The notes: generated by a model from the letters alone, not told the origin. Positions 18,692 through 29,833 are shown, counted from the stretch's first letter. The stretch: 64,000 bases of DNA from Pontivivens nitratireducens (GCF_014235845.1 NZ_JACJUQ010000004.1:1-64000); one strand, 5' to 3'. Made by a program: numbers and translations.

Positions 18692-18791
18692 CTTCGACGA
18701 TCCTAACTGTCCTCACGAGCGCCGCGGCACCCAGTTTCACGAGCAATAGCATAGATCGAAACCAAGGGGAAAGGCCGCCTGCGCACCGCGA

Positions 18792-19724
18792 TCAGGCTAT
18801 GCGCCGCAGGGCCTCCTCGCCCCGCGCGACACCGGGCAGGCCGTCCACATCCGTGGCGGCACAACTGTCCAGCCGATATGCACCGGGTGTGGCGAAAAGC
18901 TTGCGCAACAGTCGGTTGGTGACACCGTGACCGGCGCGGATCCCGGTATACTTTCCGATGATCGGCGCACCGGCCAGGGCCAGATCACCGACCGCGTCCA
19001 GCATCTTGTGCCGCACGGCCTCATCCGGGTGACGGAACCCTTCCGGGTTTTCGACGACGTTGCCGTTGACCACCACCGCATTCGCGTGGGAGCCTCCCAG
19101 CGCCAGACCGTTCTCACGCAGGCGGGTGACATCGCCGCTGCGCACGAAAGTCCGGCTGTCCATCAGATGTTCGACAAAGGCGCCGTTCACCACGGCGAGG
19201 CGTTTGGCCTGCCGTCCGATCGCCGTGCCGGGAAAATCGATGCGGAAATCCACCTCGAACTGACGCGCGGGTTCGAGCGATGCGCGCGCCGCGTCCTCGA
19301 TCAACTCGACCTTCTTGAGGATACGCAGAACGCTGCGATGCTCCATCTGCTCAGCAAAGCCGGCGGCCAGGATGTGGCGCACGAAGGGCGCGGAACTGCC
19401 GTCCATGATGGGCACTTCCGGTCCATCCACCTCGATCAGCGCGTTCGAGATACCCGTGCCCTGAAGCGCCGCCATCAAATGCTCGATCGTCGAGACGGTG
19501 ACGCCAGCCGCGTTCGAAATCCGGGTGTTGAGCATCGTATCGCTGACCGAATCCCAGCTTGCCGGGATCATCGTGTCGACACCGATCAAATCGGTGCGGC
19601 GAAACCAAATTCCATGAAAGGCGGGCGCAGGGCGGATGCACAGCGTCGAACTGACGCCGGAGTGAAGTCCGATGCCCTGAATGCGTACTGGCCGACGCAA
19701 GGTCGTCTGATAGATCGATTGCAT
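18792..19724 (-). CDS. lpxC: UDP-3-O-acyl-N-acetylglucosamine deacetylase LpxC
   Basis: Zinc hydrolase of 310 residues that carries out the committed step of lipid A synthesis. The first zinc ligand His82 is in STIEHLMAAL, with the HKMLDAVGDLALAG segment supplying the other His and Asp, and the catalytic-base His in AGHGVTN. RBS GAGGCAGAT precedes the ATG. It is separated from ftsZ by 236 bp containing a strong terminator, so lpxC likely has its own promoter in that spacer despite being next to the dcw operon. Confidence 0.96.
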   Translation of the reverse strand: MQSIYQTTLRRPVRIQGIGLHSGVSSTLCIRPAPAFHGIWFRRTDLIGVDTMIPASWDSVSDTMLNTRISNAAGVTVSTIEHLMAALQGTGISNALIEVDGPEVPIMDGSSAPFVRHILAAGFAEQMEHRSVLRILKKVELIEDAARASLEPARQFEVDFRIDFPGTAIGRQAKRLAVVNGAFVEHLMDSRTFVRSGDVTRLRENGLALGGSHANAVVVNGNVVENPEGFRHPDEAVRHKMLDAVGDLALAGAPIIGKYTGIRAGHGVTNRLLRKLFATPGAYRLDSCAATDVDGLPGVARGEEALRRIA

Positions 19725-19900
19725 ATCTGCCTCATTCCCACTGTGACGCTCTTCGTCGTCCGATCGTTAACGCTCTGCGCGTCTGTCGTTCCCTGGGTAG
19801 TAACGAAGTAATAGCCTTTTGCGCCTCAGACCGGCAAATCAATGAATGTGACGGTTTATGTCACATGATGAGCGCCCGAAGACAAACACCTGTTTTCATA

Positions 19901-19934
19901 AAGAAAAAGCCGCCCCGCTTATGGCGGGACGGCT
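19901..19934 (-). terminator. Rho-independent terminator of the ftsZ end of the dcw operon
   Basis: On the minus strand, AGCCGTCCCGC pairs with GCGGGGCGGCT (11 bp, one mismatch; 5-base loop), followed by TTTTTCTTT. It starts 26 bp after the ftsZ stop. This is a canonical intrinsic terminator that separates ftsZ from lpxC. The rest of the 19,725-19,900 spacer holds no coding feature but must contain the lpxC promoter if termination is efficient. Confidence 0.85.
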
Positions 19935-19960
19935 CAATTCGATATGATGTGACGTCAGGT

Positions 19961-21523
19961 TCAGTTGGCCTGACGGCGCAAGAATGCGGGGATCTCGATG
20001 CGCTGACGCTCATCATCGTCCAGCCGGTCCGCCGGGCGCGGGGCGCTTTGCACCACGCGCGGTTTCGGTGCTGCCGCCGGGGCGGGTGCTGCCGGGCGTT
20101 CCGCCACGGGTTGTTGACGCGGCGCCGGGGCCGCATCGCTGTGACCGGTCATGCGGTTTATCAGCGAGTTGATGCCGAAAGCGGGCTTGCGCTCCTCACC
20201 GGTCCGGGTCGTGGGCCGGGGCGGAGTCGAATGGCTCGGCTGTTTGGCAACGGCGGCCTGAAGGCGGCGCATCGTGTCCGGCGTCGGTTCAGCGGCGGGT
20301 TCGCCTGCAGTAGCGGGCTGTTGCACGGGCAATTCAGGCTGCCGTGCGTCGGACGCAGGTGCCAGCGGCTGTTCCTCCGCAATCACATTACGGGCGCGGA
20401 CCAGATCCGCGACAGTCGTGGGCGTTGCTGCGGCGGGCTGCGACAGGGGTGCCGGTGCCGCATCCGCAGCCGACCGGTTAACCGATTGGGGTGCAGGCTC
20501 GGCAATGGCGGCAGGTGCAGGCTGCGAAGCTGCGGCGGGAAGCGGCTTCTCATGTGCCACAGCCTCGATGCCGGTTGCCACGACGGAGACACGCAGGATG
20601 CCGTCCAGCGACGGGTCCATGGTGGAACCGACGATGATGTTGGCGTCGTCGTCCACTTCCTTGCGGATGCGCCCTGCCGCCTCATCCAGCTCGAACAGGG
20701 TCATGTCGGGGCCGCCGGTAACGTTGATGAGCACGCCGCGCGCGCCCTTCAGGCTGATTTCGTCCAGCAGGGGGTTGGCGATGGCACGTTCGGCGGCCTC
20801 GATGGCGCGATTCTCGCCCTCGGCCTCTCCGGTGCCCATCATCGCCTTGCCCATCTCATCCATCACGGAACGAACATCCGCGAAGTCGAGGTTGATCAGG
20901 CCCGGACGCACCATCAGATCGGTCACACCTTTTACGCCCTGATACAGCACGTCGTCGGCCATCATGAACGCTTCGGTGAAGGTGGTCTTCTCGTTAGCCA
21001 GCCGGAACAAGTTCTGGTTGGGAATGATGATCAGCGTATCGACGTGCTGTTGCAGCTCGGCGATGCCCTCATCCGCCTGACGCATCCGCTTCGAGCCTTC
21101 GAACTGGAACGGCTTGGTCACGACGCCAACGGTCAGGATGCCCATCTCCCGCGCGGCCTGCGCGATAATCGGCGCACCGCCCGTACCGGTTCCGCCGCCC
21201 ATGCCGGCAGTGATAAAGCACATATGCGATCCGGCGAGGTGATCGACGATTTCCTCGATGCTCTCCTCGGCTGCGGCGGCGCCGACGGTCGGCTTGGCGC
21301 CAGCGCCCAGCCCCTCCGTCACCAGCGCGCCGAGCTGGACCTGACGTTGCGCGCGTGACTGTGTCAGCGCCTGCGCATCGGTGTTCGCGACGACGAATTC
21401 AGCACCTTCGAGCTGTTTGTCGATCATGTTGTTGACCGCGTTGCCGCCCGCACCGCCCACGCCGAAGACGAGGATGCGCGGCTTCAGCTCGGTCTGCTCG
21501 GGCATCCGAAGATTCAGACTCAT
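19961..21523 (-). CDS. ftsZ: cell division GTPase FtsZ
   Basis: Tubulin homologue that forms the Z-ring. The 520-residue protein has the GTPase domain with [13 protein letters not shown], the tubulin signature [10 protein letters not shown], and the T7 loop [11 protein letters not shown]. After about residue 320 comes a long Pro/Ala/Gln-rich linker, typical of alphaproteobacteria, and a final [13 protein letters not shown] peptide that binds FtsA. ATG 21523 ([10 protein letters not shown]) has AGGCGG upstream; 21 extra in-frame codons lie before it. A TTAA-N4-TTAA sequence 110-121 bp upstream may be a CtrA-type control site. Confidence 0.97.
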   Translation of the reverse strand: MSLNLRMPEQTELKPRILVFGVGGAGGNAVNNMIDKQLEGAEFVVANTDAQALTQSRAQRQVQLGALVTEGLGAGAKPTVGAAAAEESIEEIVDHLAGSHMCFITAGMGGGTGTGGAPIIAQAAREMGILTVGVVTKPFQFEGSKRMRQADEGIAELQQHVDTLIIIPNQNLFRLANEKTTFTEAFMMADDVLYQGVKGVTDLMVRPGLINLDFADVRSVMDEMGKAMMGTGEAEGENRAIEAAERAIANPLLDEISLKGARGVLINVTGGPDMTLFELDEAAGRIRKEVDDDANIIVGSTMDPSLDGILRVSVVATGIEAVAHEKPLPAAASQPAPAAIAEPAPQSVNRSAADAAPAPLSQPAAATPTTVADLVRARNVIAEEQPLAPASDARQPELPVQQPATAGEPAAEPTPDTMRRLQAAVAKQPSHSTPPRPTTRTGEERKPAFGINSLINRMTGHSDAAPAPRQQPVAERPAAPAPAAAPKPRVVQSAPRPADRLDDDERQRIEIPAFLRRQAN

Positions 21524-21632
21524 GGTGTAATCCGCCTGTGTTTGCTCTGCTCTACCTACAGCGGGACCCTCATTTGTCAGGGGCACCCTACTGATTCGTT
21601 AGCGTAACCCATAGGGTTGAGTCGGTCACGGA

Positions 21633-21644
21633 TTAATAGGTTAA
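21633..21644. promoter_or_regulatory. TTAA-N4-TTAA motif upstream of ftsZ, possible CtrA-like site
   Basis: TTAATAGGTTAA lies 110 bp upstream of the ftsZ start, in the 242-bp ftsA-ftsZ spacer. CtrA of alphaproteobacteria recognises TTAA-N7-TTAA, and half sites of the TTAACC form; the minus strand here reads TTAACCTATTAA. The spacing is not the canonical seven, so this is a candidate only. The ftsA-ftsZ spacer is long enough to hold an independent ftsZ promoter. Confidence 0.3.
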
Positions 21645-21765
21645 AATCCTGATGACACGCTGCGAAGTTATCGCTCCGGTGAATCAGATAGGCGAAACTC
21701 CGCCGAAATGGCACCTGGATGCGTGCGCCGTGCGGCCACGCAGCGTTTGGTCTGCTGTCCTGCGC

Positions 21766-23109
21766 CTACCAGTTGTCGCGAAACCAGCGCATCGCCTTGC
21801 GAATCCGCTGCTTTCCGGTTCGGTCTGCGGGCATTTCGAAATCCCAGCATTCGTCCTGTGGCTTGGCCAGATGCAATGCCATCCCGACGGCGGCCGAAAA
21901 CTGCGCCGCCGTCTGGGCCTGTGGCAATCCGGGAATGCGCAGTGGACGCCCCGGACGCACCTGACGGCCCAGGATACGGGTCGCGATCTCCTCAAGCCCT
22001 GGAATCTGGCTGCCCCCGCCGGTCAGCACGATGCGCCGTCCCGGCATATGCTCAAAACTCGCCGCGTCCAGACGGTCGCGCGCGGCCTCCAGAATCTCCT
22101 CTACGCGGGGGCGCATGACGCCGATCAGTTCGGCGCGTGAGATCATCTGACGCCCCGGTGCGTGATCGTTACTGTCACGCGGCAATTCGATCAGGTCACG
22201 ATCATCGCGGGAGGTAGCGACCAGTCCGCCATGCACGGTCTTGATCCGCTCCGCCGTTTGCGCGGAAATTTCCAGCCCCTTGCAGATATCGAGGGTGACG
22301 TGATCGCCCCCCAGCCGCACCGCATCAGAATAGATCATCTGACGCTTCATGAAGATCGACAACCCGGTCGAGCCGCCGCCCAGATCGATGCACGCGCCGC
22401 CCAGTTCCAGCTCATCCTCGGTCATCGCAGCCAGCCCGGCGGCGTAGCTGGAATGCACCAGCCCCGACAGCTCCAGATCGCAGCGCCGCATGACCTGCAC
22501 CAGATTCAGAATGCTTTCCTGACTGACGGTCATCATGTGCATGTCCACGCTCAACTGCGCGCCCGTCAGGCCGCGCGGATCGGTCAGGCCGGTGCGATGG
22601 TCCAGCGTGAAGTTCACCGGCAGCGCATGGATCACCTCGCGCGCGGCGCCGTAATCGGGAATCTCACCATCGGCCAGCGCCGCGCCGATATCGCTTTCGC
22701 TGACCTCGCCATGCTCGACCTCCGCCGTGCCGAGCAGCCCGTAGGAGCGGGGCTGCCCGCCGGAATAGCAGGCGATGACGTGGTCCACGCGGACCTCTGC
22801 CATCTTCTGCGCCGACTGGATGACGGTGCGCACACCACGCTCTACCTCCTCCATTGAGGCGATCTCACCCAGTTCGATACCGCGCGAGCGGGTCGTGGCG
22901 GCACCGATCACCTTCAGCCCCGCATGACCATCGAGCCGCCCGACCCCATCGGCACGCGGCGCGCGCAGCAGGGCCGGGTCGATGGCCAGGATCAGGCATG
23001 TGATCTTGGACGAACCCAGATCGACGATCGCGACCAGCCCCTTGCGCAGCGCGCTTTCGCGGCGGGCGCGCATGATGCGCTGGCTGATGAAAAGGTCACT
23101 GTCACTCAC
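21766..23109 (-). CDS. ftsA: cell division protein FtsA
   Basis: Actin-like ATPase that tethers FtsZ to the membrane and recruits later divisome proteins. The 447-residue protein shows the phosphate-1 motif AIVDLGSSKITCLIL, the 1C domain, GACIDLGGGSTGLSIF (phosphate 2) and VLTGGGSQIPGLEEIATRIL (adenosine motif). The last residues GKQRIRKAMRWFRDNW form the amphipathic membrane-targeting helix. Its ATG overlaps the ftsQ stop by 4 bp. Confidence 0.96.
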   Translation of the reverse strand: MSDSDLFISQRIMRARRESALRKGLVAIVDLGSSKITCLILAIDPALLRAPRADGVGRLDGHAGLKVIGAATTRSRGIELGEIASMEEVERGVRTVIQSAQKMAEVRVDHVIACYSGGQPRSYGLLGTAEVEHGEVSESDIGAALADGEIPDYGAAREVIHALPVNFTLDHRTGLTDPRGLTGAQLSVDMHMMTVSQESILNLVQVMRRCDLELSGLVHSSYAAGLAAMTEDELELGGACIDLGGGSTGLSIFMKRQMIYSDAVRLGGDHVTLDICKGLEISAQTAERIKTVHGGLVATSRDDRDLIELPRDSNDHAPGRQMISRAELIGVMRPRVEEILEAARDRLDAASFEHMPGRRIVLTGGGSQIPGLEEIATRILGRQVRPGRPLRIPGLPQAQTAAQFSAAVGMALHLAKPQDECWDFEMPADRTGKQRIRKAMRWFRDNW

Positions 23110-23972
23110 GCGTCTTCCCCCGATTCCATGGCGCGCAGGCGCCGCATTTCATGAACGGCGTGTTCGCCCAGCCGCACGGTAGGGCGCGCACGGTTGCGCA
23201 TGTCAAAGACGGCCACGTCGCGGTCCATCACTTCCTCGCTCAACTGCAAGGCCAGTACGTGCATCAGCGCGTCCACAGCCCCCGTTTCGGGCAGCATGAT
23301 CCGTTTATCGTCGTCCAGCACCACGTCCCAGCGCCGTTCGCCCACGCGCACGACACCCTCGATCCGTGTTGCCAGTGGGCCGGCAGCTTCGGCCAGGGCC
23401 AGGGCTTCGCGAACATGCCGTTGCGCGCCCCGCCCCACGATCAGGGGCAGATCCGAACGAAGCTCCCGTCTTTCCAGCGATCCGATCACGACGCCCTCGG
23501 CATCCAGCAGCCACAGCCCGTCCGCGCGACGCCACGCCGCCACCGGCGTGCGGGCGCGGACGCGAACGACCAGTTGGCGATCCGCGCCGACGGCGATCTG
23601 CGCGCTGGCGATGGGTGGCAGGCCCTCGACCCGGTCGCGGGCGGCCTTCAGATCCAGCGTCAGGGAGCTGGCCGGAAGGTCCACCGCCAGAGCCGTCCGA
23701 ATCCTGTCGGACAGGACCGGACCCGCACCGTCGATGCGCACACCGGTAACGGCGAATTCGGGGCGGGCCTCGATATAGGCCCAGGTCTGCTGATACCGCT
23801 CCACCGCATAGGCCTGATTGGCGGGATCGGTCGCGACCAGCCCCACGATTCCGGCCAGCGCCCCCAGCGGAACCCAGCGCGTCACCGTCCTGCGCACACG
23901 CGGCGACAGCCACCACCGCGCCAGGCGATAGCGCAAGCGCGAGGGTGCGTAATCTCTCTTTACCGGTCGCAT
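23106..23972 (-). CDS. ftsQ: cell division protein FtsQ
   Basis: Bitopic divisome protein of 288 residues. A basic cytoplasmic tail is followed by a transmembrane segment around residues 38-55 ([12 protein letters not shown]), a POTRA domain ([23 protein letters not shown]) and the FtsQ-beta domain. It would bind FtsB/FtsL in the periplasm. The ATG at 23972 is preceded by GAGGATGCCTC and overlaps the ddl coding end by 13 bp; an upstream in-frame start would lengthen the overlap. Confidence 0.93.
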   Translation of the reverse strand: MRPVKRDYAPSRLRYRLARWWLSPRVRRTVTRWVPLGALAGIVGLVATDPANQAYAVERYQQTWAYIEARPEFAVTGVRIDGAGPVLSDRIRTALAVDLPASSLTLDLKAARDRVEGLPPIASAQIAVGADRQLVVRVRARTPVAAWRRADGLWLLDAEGVVIGSLERRELRSDLPLIVGRGAQRHVREALALAEAAGPLATRIEGVVRVGERRWDVVLDDDKRIMLPETGAVDALMHVLALQLSEEVMDRDVAVFDMRNRARPTVRLGEHAVHEMRRLRAMESGEDA

Positions 23973-24889
23973 GAGGCATCCTCGATCAGCATCCTGCACA
24001 ACTGCGCGAAGGTAATCCCCTCATGCGCGGCCTGCTCGGGCGAGAGGGATGTCGGCGTCATGCCCGGCTGGGTGTTCGTCTCCAGCAGGAACAGGCCGTC
24101 GGCGCCCCGGCTTTCGTCCCAGCGCAGATCGGTGCGCGAGACACCGCGACAGCCCAGCACCTGATGCGCGCGCAGGGCGTAATCGCGACACAGCACCGTG
24201 ATTTCATCCGGCAGGTCGGCGGGCAGAACGTGGCGTGAGCCGCCATCGCCGTATTTCGCCTCGTAATCGTACCAGCCGGTATTGCTGATAATGTCCGTCA
24301 CGCACATCGCGCGCGCCGGTCCGCCTGCATCCAGCACCGAAACGGTCAGCTCACGCCCCGGCACGAACTGTTCGGCCATCAGCATGTCGGGCATCTTCTC
24401 ATCAATCACGGCAGGACCGTTCGCGCCCTCATCCACGATATAGATGCCGACTGAGGACCCTTCGTTATAGGGCTTGATGACATAGGGCGGGTCCATCGGA
24501 TGCGCGTCCATCGCCTCCGCCTTGGTCACGCGCCGGTCGGGAACCACCGGCAGACCGGCCCGGCGATAGGCGGCCTTGGTCCGCAGCTTGTCCATGGCGA
24601 GCGCCGAGGCCAGAACCCCGGAATGCGTATAGGGGATGCGCAGCCATTCCAGCAGCCCCTGCACGCAACCATCCTCGCCCCAGCGCCCGTGCAGGGCGTT
24701 GAACACAACATCAGGTTTGATGCGCTGCAAATCCGACACCAGGTCCGGGCCTGCGTCGATTTCGAATACTTCGCTACCGTCTTCCCGCAATGCGTCCGCG
24801 CACAGCCGACCGGACACGAGCGATACGTCACGCTCCGCCGAAGGGCCGCCCAGAAGGACCGCAATACGGGGCTGTCCACTGCTCGACAT
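23960..24889 (-). CDS. ddl: D-alanine--D-alanine ligase
   Basis: ATP-grasp ligase of 309 residues that makes the D-Ala-D-Ala dipeptide for peptidoglycan precursors. Visible are the N-terminal [14 protein letters not shown], the ATP-grasp Lys region [14 protein letters not shown], and the C-terminal SRTDLRWDE and [20 protein letters not shown] motif with metal-binding Glu/Asn. The ATG at 24889 is preferred to a TTG 15 bp upstream. It lies between murB and ftsQ as in most alphaproteobacterial dcw clusters. Confidence 0.95.
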   Translation of the reverse strand: MSSSGQPRIAVLLGGPSAERDVSLVSGRLCADALREDGSEVFEIDAGPDLVSDLQRIKPDVVFNALHGRWGEDGCVQGLLEWLRIPYTHSGVLASALAMDKLRTKAAYRRAGLPVVPDRRVTKAEAMDAHPMDPPYVIKPYNEGSSVGIYIVDEGANGPAVIDEKMPDMLMAEQFVPGRELTVSVLDAGGPARAMCVTDIISNTGWYDYEAKYGDGGSRHVLPADLPDEITVLCRDYALRAHQVLGCRGVSRTDLRWDESRGADGLFLLETNTQPGMTPTSLSPEQAAHEGITFAQLCRMLIEDASCDR

Positions 24890-24934
24890 ACCCGCCTCAC
24901 TCAAATGGTCGCCCCGGTTGGTCCAGGGTCGCCG

Positions 24935-25870
24935 TCACGCGCCGACGTGTTCGCCTATCCGCATGATTTCCCACTCTAGCTCAATGCCCGAGTGGTCCAA
25001 AACCCTTTTTCGCACTTCTTCGCCAAGTCCCTCCAGATCGGTGGAGGTCGCGGTGCCCGTGTTGACCAGAAAGTTCGGATGTTTCGGGCTCATGATCGCG
25101 CCGCCACGGGTCAACCCACGGCATCCGGCGTCGTCAATCACCTTCCACGCCTTCAGATCGTGCACGTCGTCGTCGCGCCCGGTTGAGGAATATCCCACCG
25201 GGTTGCGAAAGGTCGAACCGCACGACAGGTCGTCCACGGGCTGGCTGTCGGCACGCTTCGCCAGTTGCTCGGCCATCTTGGCGGTCAGCGCATCCGGATC
25301 GCCAGCAGGGCCACGCAGCAACGCGGACACCACGATCGCCCCGTCCGGCAGCGCGGAGGACCGATAGCCGAATCCCAGATCGCCCGCGGCGATGGTCTGC
25401 CGCGACCCGTCGCGCAGCAGCACGTCCACCTCCACCACCGCATCCGCAGTATAAGTGCCGTAACAGCCCGCGTTCATCCGCACCGCGCCGCCGATGGCGC
25501 CGGGGATAGTGCGCAGGAATGTCAGGTCGATCCCCGCCTCCGCCGCGCGCTTGGCCACCTGCGCATCCAGCGCGGCACATCCGGCGCGGACCTGCCCGTC
25601 GGCGATGTCCACTTCGTTGAAGCCGCGCCCCATGCGAATCACCACGCCGCGCACGCCGCCGTCGCGCACGATCATGTTCGAGCAGACGCCGACCGGCAGC
25701 AGCGGCACGTCATCGGGACAATCGCGCAGAAACCCGGCCAGATCGTCCACATCCGCCGGCATGAACAGAACGTCAGCCGGGCCACCGGTGCGCAGCCAGC
25801 TCATCGCGGACATGTCGCGGTCCGGCATGTAGCGGCCACGTATCGGGGGCAATCGGTCGATCAGGCTCAT
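24935..25870 (-). CDS. murB: UDP-N-acetylenolpyruvoylglucosamine reductase MurB
   Basis: FAD enzyme of 311 residues that reduces UDP-GlcNAc-enolpyruvate to UDP-MurNAc. The FAD-binding region contains [18 protein letters not shown] and [17 protein letters not shown]; the catalytic serine is in [12 protein letters not shown], and the general-acid Glu lies in the C-terminal domain. It begins 9 bp after murC with no DUF2484 gene between them, which is often present in this position in related genomes. Confidence 0.95.
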   Translation of the reverse strand: MSLIDRLPPIRGRYMPDRDMSAMSWLRTGGPADVLFMPADVDDLAGFLRDCPDDVPLLPVGVCSNMIVRDGGVRGVVIRMGRGFNEVDIADGQVRAGCAALDAQVAKRAAEAGIDLTFLRTIPGAIGGAVRMNAGCYGTYTADAVVEVDVLLRDGSRQTIAAGDLGFGYRSSALPDGAIVVSALLRGPAGDPDALTAKMAEQLAKRADSQPVDDLSCGSTFRNPVGYSSTGRDDDVHDLKAWKVIDDAGCRGLTRGGAIMSPKHPNFLVNTGTATSTDLEGLGEEVRKRVLDHSGIELEWEIMRIGEHVGA

Positions 25871-25879
25871 GATCCGCCC

Positions 25880-27283
25880 TCAGGTCAGGCTGCGCGGCAG
25901 GGCATGCGCCCATTGCGTGATGGTCCCCGCGCCGAGGAAGACGACCATGTCCCCCGCCCCGGCCACCTCTCGCACGAAGGCGGGGATGCCCTTCGGCGCG
26001 TCCAACGCGCGCACGTCGCGGTGGCCATGCGCCGCGATCCCCTCGACCAAAGCACCCTGATCGGCACCGGCGATAGGCTCCTCCCCCGCTGCGTAGACGG
26101 AGGAGATCGCAACCACGTCCGCCTCGTTGAAGCAGGTGCAGAACTCATCGAACAAGCTTTCGACGCGGCTGTAACGGTGGGGCTGGTGGATGGCGATGAC
26201 CTTGCCCTTGGTGGACTTGCGCGCGGCCTTCAACACGGCGGAAATCTCGACCGGGTGGTGACCGTAATCGTCGATGATGGTGATGCCGCCAACCTCGGCC
26301 ACATGGGTGAAGCGTCGGTTCACGCCGCCGAAACCGCTCAACCCCTTGCGGATCGCATCATCGGGAATTTGCAGGTCCAGCGCCACGGCAATGGCCGCCA
26401 GCGCATTCTGAACGTTGTGATCGCCCGGCATGGGCAGCCGCAGGTTTTCGATCCGACGCTCACCATGACGGTGCCGCGCGATCACGTCGAAACAGGCGAC
26501 CGGCCCGTCATAGCTCAGGTTCACCGCGCAGATATCCGCTTGCAGGCTGAAGCCGTAGGTGATGACGCGCTTGTCCTGCACCCGCCCCTTCAGCGCCTGA
26601 CATTCCGGATGGTCGATGCAGATTACCGCCGCGCCATAAAACGGAATGTTCGACACGAAGCTGTCGAACGCCGCGCGGATCGCATCGAAGCTGCCGTAGT
26701 GGTCCATATGCTCGGGGTCGATATTGGTGATGATGCCGATGGTCGCGGGCAGTTTCAGGAATGTGCCGTCGCTCTCATCTGCCTCGACCACCATCCAGTC
26801 GCTGGCCCCCATCCGCGCGTTGGAGCCATACGCATGGATGATCCCGCCATTGATGACCGTCGGATCGACCCCGCCCGCATCCAGAATGGCCGAGACGAGC
26901 GACGTCGTTGTCGTCTTGCCATGCGTGCCCGCCACCGCGACATTGGACTTCATGCGCATCAGTTCGGCCAGCATTTCCGCCCGCCGCACGATGGGCAGAC
27001 CCCGCTTGCGCGCGCCATCCAGTTCCGGGTTGCCCCTCTTGATCGCGGTGGAGATCACGACGACCTCCGCGTTGGTCAGGTTGTCCTCGGACTGGCCGAT
27101 GAAGGTCGTGGCCCCCTTGCTGCGCAACCGCTCCAGAATCGGGCCGTCCTTCAGATCCGATCCCTGAACCTTGTAGCCGTGGTTCAGCATCACCTCGGCG
27201 ATGCCGGACATGCCGATACCGCCCAGTCCGACGAAATGGATGGAGCCGATATCCTGCGGCAATCGTGTGGGGCGTTCGCTCAT
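25880..27283 (-). CDS. murC: UDP-N-acetylmuramate--L-alanine ligase MurC
   Basis: Mur ligase of 467 residues that adds L-Ala to UDP-MurNAc. The N-terminal Rossmann motif [16 protein letters not shown] is followed by the ATP-binding [10 protein letters not shown] at 119-126 and the C-terminal [10 protein letters not shown] and HQPHRYSR motifs specific to MurC/Mpl. Its start overlaps the murG stop by 4 bp, so the two are translationally coupled. All catalytic motifs are intact. Confidence 0.96.
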   Translation of the reverse strand: MSERPTRLPQDIGSIHFVGLGGIGMSGIAEVMLNHGYKVQGSDLKDGPILERLRSKGATTFIGQSEDNLTNAEVVVISTAIKRGNPELDGARKRGLPIVRRAEMLAELMRMKSNVAVAGTHGKTTTTSLVSAILDAGGVDPTVINGGIIHAYGSNARMGASDWMVVEADESDGTFLKLPATIGIITNIDPEHMDHYGSFDAIRAAFDSFVSNIPFYGAAVICIDHPECQALKGRVQDKRVITYGFSLQADICAVNLSYDGPVACFDVIARHRHGERRIENLRLPMPGDHNVQNALAAIAVALDLQIPDDAIRKGLSGFGGVNRRFTHVAEVGGITIIDDYGHHPVEISAVLKAARKSTKGKVIAIHQPHRYSRVESLFDEFCTCFNEADVVAISSVYAAGEEPIAGADQGALVEGIAAHGHRDVRALDAPKGIPAFVREVAGAGDMVVFLGAGTITQWAHALPRSLT

Positions 27284-28377
27284 GTGGCGGTTCCTTTAGA
27301 CATGCGTTCGACCAGATCGGCCAGGCGCTGCACCGCATCGGGGCGCGAGGCATTCCGCGCCGCCTCCGCCATGGACGCCGCCCGCGTCGGGTCGCCGAGT
27401 ATTGCCGCGATTTCAGTCGAGAGGCCACCACTGTCAAGTGCATCCTCACGTATCATCAGCGCCGCACCCGCCTGGACCAGTCCACGTGCATTTGCCGCCT
27501 GATGGTCGTCGGTGGCCAGCGCATAGGGGATCAGGATCGAGGGGCGCCCGACCACCGCGATATCCGCGACGGAGGACGCGCCCGCACGGCTGATCACCAG
27601 GTGACAGTCGGCCAGACGCTGCGGAACGTCGTCGAAAAAGCTCCGCACATCCGCCTCAATACTGGCGGCGGCATAGGCCTCGCGCACGCGGGTCTCATCC
27701 TCGCCACGGGCCTGATGCGCAACCTTCAGCCTCGCACGCAATTCATCCGGCAGCGCGGCCAGCGCCGCAGGCACGACCCGTGACAGGATCGCGGCCCCCT
27801 GCGATCCGCCGATCACCAGCACGTTTCGGGTATCGGATCGGGCCAGATCATAATCCGCCCCCGCCATGGCAAAGACCGATCCACGCACCGGGTTGCCTGT
27901 ATGCTCCGCCGTCGCCCCGCTGGGCAGGACCGTCGGCTCGACCGAGCAGGCAACGATATCGACGCGCGGCGCGAACAGCCGGTTCACCCGGCCCGGCACG
28001 CCGTTCTGCTCATGTATCAACGTGGGTATGCCCAGCATTTTCGCGGCGCTCATCGCCGGAACGGCAGGATACCCACCAAAGCCCGCGACCACGGCGGGCC
28101 GGTCCCTGCGCATCGCGCGCCAAGTATCCCAGACCCCCCGCGCGATCAACAGGGGGGCCGTCAGCTTGCCCCGCAACCCGCCCCGTGCAGGCGTTGCGGC
28201 GCGCACGACCTCTCGCGTGACGGCATCGGGAAACGCCCCGGCATATCGTGCGCCCCGTGCATCGGTTGACAGCGACACCTGCCAGCCCCGCCGCAGCATC
28301 TCCTCCGCCAGGGCCTGCGCGGGAAACATATGTCCCCCCGTACCGCCCGCTGCGATCACCAGTTTGCGCGGCTTCAT
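27280..28377 (-). CDS. murG: undecaprenyl-PP-MurNAc-pentapeptide GlcNAc transferase MurG
   Basis: GT28 glycosyltransferase of 365 residues that makes lipid II from lipid I at the inner membrane face. The lipid-binding loop [12 protein letters not shown] is at the start, with [12 protein letters not shown] in the second domain and [23 protein letters not shown], the UDP-GlcNAc site. ATG 28377 is chosen because AAGGGGGCGAG lies just upstream and it yields the MurG N-terminus; 41 more codons are open before it. A 70-bp spacer separates it from ftsW. Confidence 0.96.
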   Translation of the reverse strand: MKPRKLVIAAGGTGGHMFPAQALAEEMLRRGWQVSLSTDARGARYAGAFPDAVTREVVRAATPARGGLRGKLTAPLLIARGVWDTWRAMRRDRPAVVAGFGGYPAVPAMSAAKMLGIPTLIHEQNGVPGRVNRLFAPRVDIVACSVEPTVLPSGATAEHTGNPVRGSVFAMAGADYDLARSDTRNVLVIGGSQGAAILSRVVPAALAALPDELRARLKVAHQARGEDETRVREAYAAASIEADVRSFFDDVPQRLADCHLVISRAGASSVADIAVVGRPSILIPYALATDDHQAANARGLVQAGAALMIREDALDSGGLSTEIAAILGDPTRAASMAEAARNASRPDAVQRLADLVERMSKGTAT

Positions 28378-28447
28378 CTCGCCCCCTTCACTTTCCTCAA
28401 ATATCCCCGCCGGAGGCGACCGCCTCAAGCATTCGACCAGACCTGAC

Positions 28448-29629
28448 TCAACCCGAAATGGCCCGATCGCGTGAGATGCCAACCAGATCACCGAAATCAT
28501 CCTGCGGGCGGCGACGCGTCAGCGCCATCAACATGCCCAGCGCAATTCCCGCCGCAACCACCGACGATCCACCATAGCTGACGAAGGGCAGCGTCATCCC
28601 CTTTGCGGGCAGCAGACGCACCGCCACGCCCATGTTGATGATTGCCTGCATTCCGAACAATGCGGCCAGACCGGTTCCGGCAAGGCGGATGAACGGATCA
28701 CGCTCCCGGCTCAACCGAAACAGCGCGCGCAAGGTGACGAATCCGAACAGGCCGATGATGATCCAGACCAGCAGCAGGCCGTATTCCTCCGCCGCGACGG
28801 CGATGATGAAATCGGTGTGCGCGTCGGGCAGGCGCCACTTTACCTGCCCCTCTCCGATGCCGACGCCCAGAAAGCCCCCCTCGCGGATGGCGGCGGTGGC
28901 GTATCCGATCTGGGTGTTGGGGTCGATGTTCGGCGTCAGATAACCATCGATGCGCCGGGCGAAGTGCTCGGAATTCTCGTAGGCGAAGGTTCCCGCCGCA
29001 ACCACCGCGCCCGCCAGCCCCAGCAACAGCGGCATCGGCGCACCGGCCACGAAATACATCAGGCCCCATGCCGCCAGGATCAGGCTGGCCTGTCCGAAAT
29101 CCGGTTGCAGCGCCAGACAGGCCGTCACCGCCAGCGCGACCGCGAAGGACAGCGTCTTGCCCGGCGGACCGCCGCGCACCATCGACCCTGTCATCAACCA
29201 TGCGGCAAAGACGACAAAGACCGGCTTGAGGAACTCGGACGGCTGCACACTGGCAAAGCCCAGCGAGTACCAGCGCACCGCGCCCTTTCCGAAATCCGTG
29301 CCCAGCACCGGCAGCAACAGGATCGCCACGAACGCCCCCGCAAAGCCCAATGTCGCCCACCGGCGAATCTGGCGCGGGCTCATCATCGACACGATCAGCA
29401 TCGTCCCCATGCCCATCACACCGAACACCGCCTGACGGGTCACGTAGTGAAAAGGATCCAAGCCGTTGCGTGCGGCCAGCGGCGGCGACGCGGCTAGGCC
29501 CAGCAGCAATCCGACCAGAAACAGGATCGCCACGGCGGACAGGGTCCACCTGTCCACGGTCCGCCACCAATGCGACAGGATCGGTTCTTCTTCGGGCGCG
29601 TCCTGCGCTCCGAACACCATATCGGTCAT
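28448..29629 (-). CDS. ftsW: peptidoglycan glycosyltransferase FtsW
   Basis: SEDS-family polymerase of 393 residues with about ten membrane helices, which polymerises lipid II at the division septum. The SEDS hallmarks are VRWYSLGFASVQPSEFLKP, LQPDFGQASL, AHTDFIIAVAAEEYGL (catalytic Asp region) and LPFVSYGGSSVVA. The first ATG has GAGG upstream; an ATG three codons later is possible. It is the first dcw gene here: murD/mraY and the rest of the cluster are not upstream, where a glutamate dehydrogenase gene ends 204 bp away. Confidence 0.94.
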   Translation of the reverse strand: MTDMVFGAQDAPEEEPILSHWWRTVDRWTLSAVAILFLVGLLLGLAASPPLAARNGLDPFHYVTRQAVFGVMGMGTMLIVSMMSPRQIRRWATLGFAGAFVAILLLPVLGTDFGKGAVRWYSLGFASVQPSEFLKPVFVVFAAWLMTGSMVRGGPPGKTLSFAVALAVTACLALQPDFGQASLILAAWGLMYFVAGAPMPLLLGLAGAVVAAGTFAYENSEHFARRIDGYLTPNIDPNTQIGYATAAIREGGFLGVGIGEGQVKWRLPDAHTDFIIAVAAEEYGLLLVWIIIGLFGFVTLRALFRLSRERDPFIRLAGTGLAALFGMQAIINMGVAVRLLPAKGMTLPFVSYGGSSVVAAGIALGMLMALTRRRPQDDFGDLVGISRDRAISG

Positions 29630-29833
29630 CGGCTTGCCTCACACTGCCGCGGTACTCTGCTCCGGCATCCGATCTTATGCGTGACACGGTATGCCCTGCC
29701 CTCACCCTATCCTGAATTTCGCCGTCGGGCCAGATATCTGTGCGTACACGCTATTTCGCCGCAAAACCCGCGATGAACCGACCGTGCGCGGGGGTGCCCC
29801 CCCGCTCGACCAGCCCCGGCCACAGGTTTGTTC

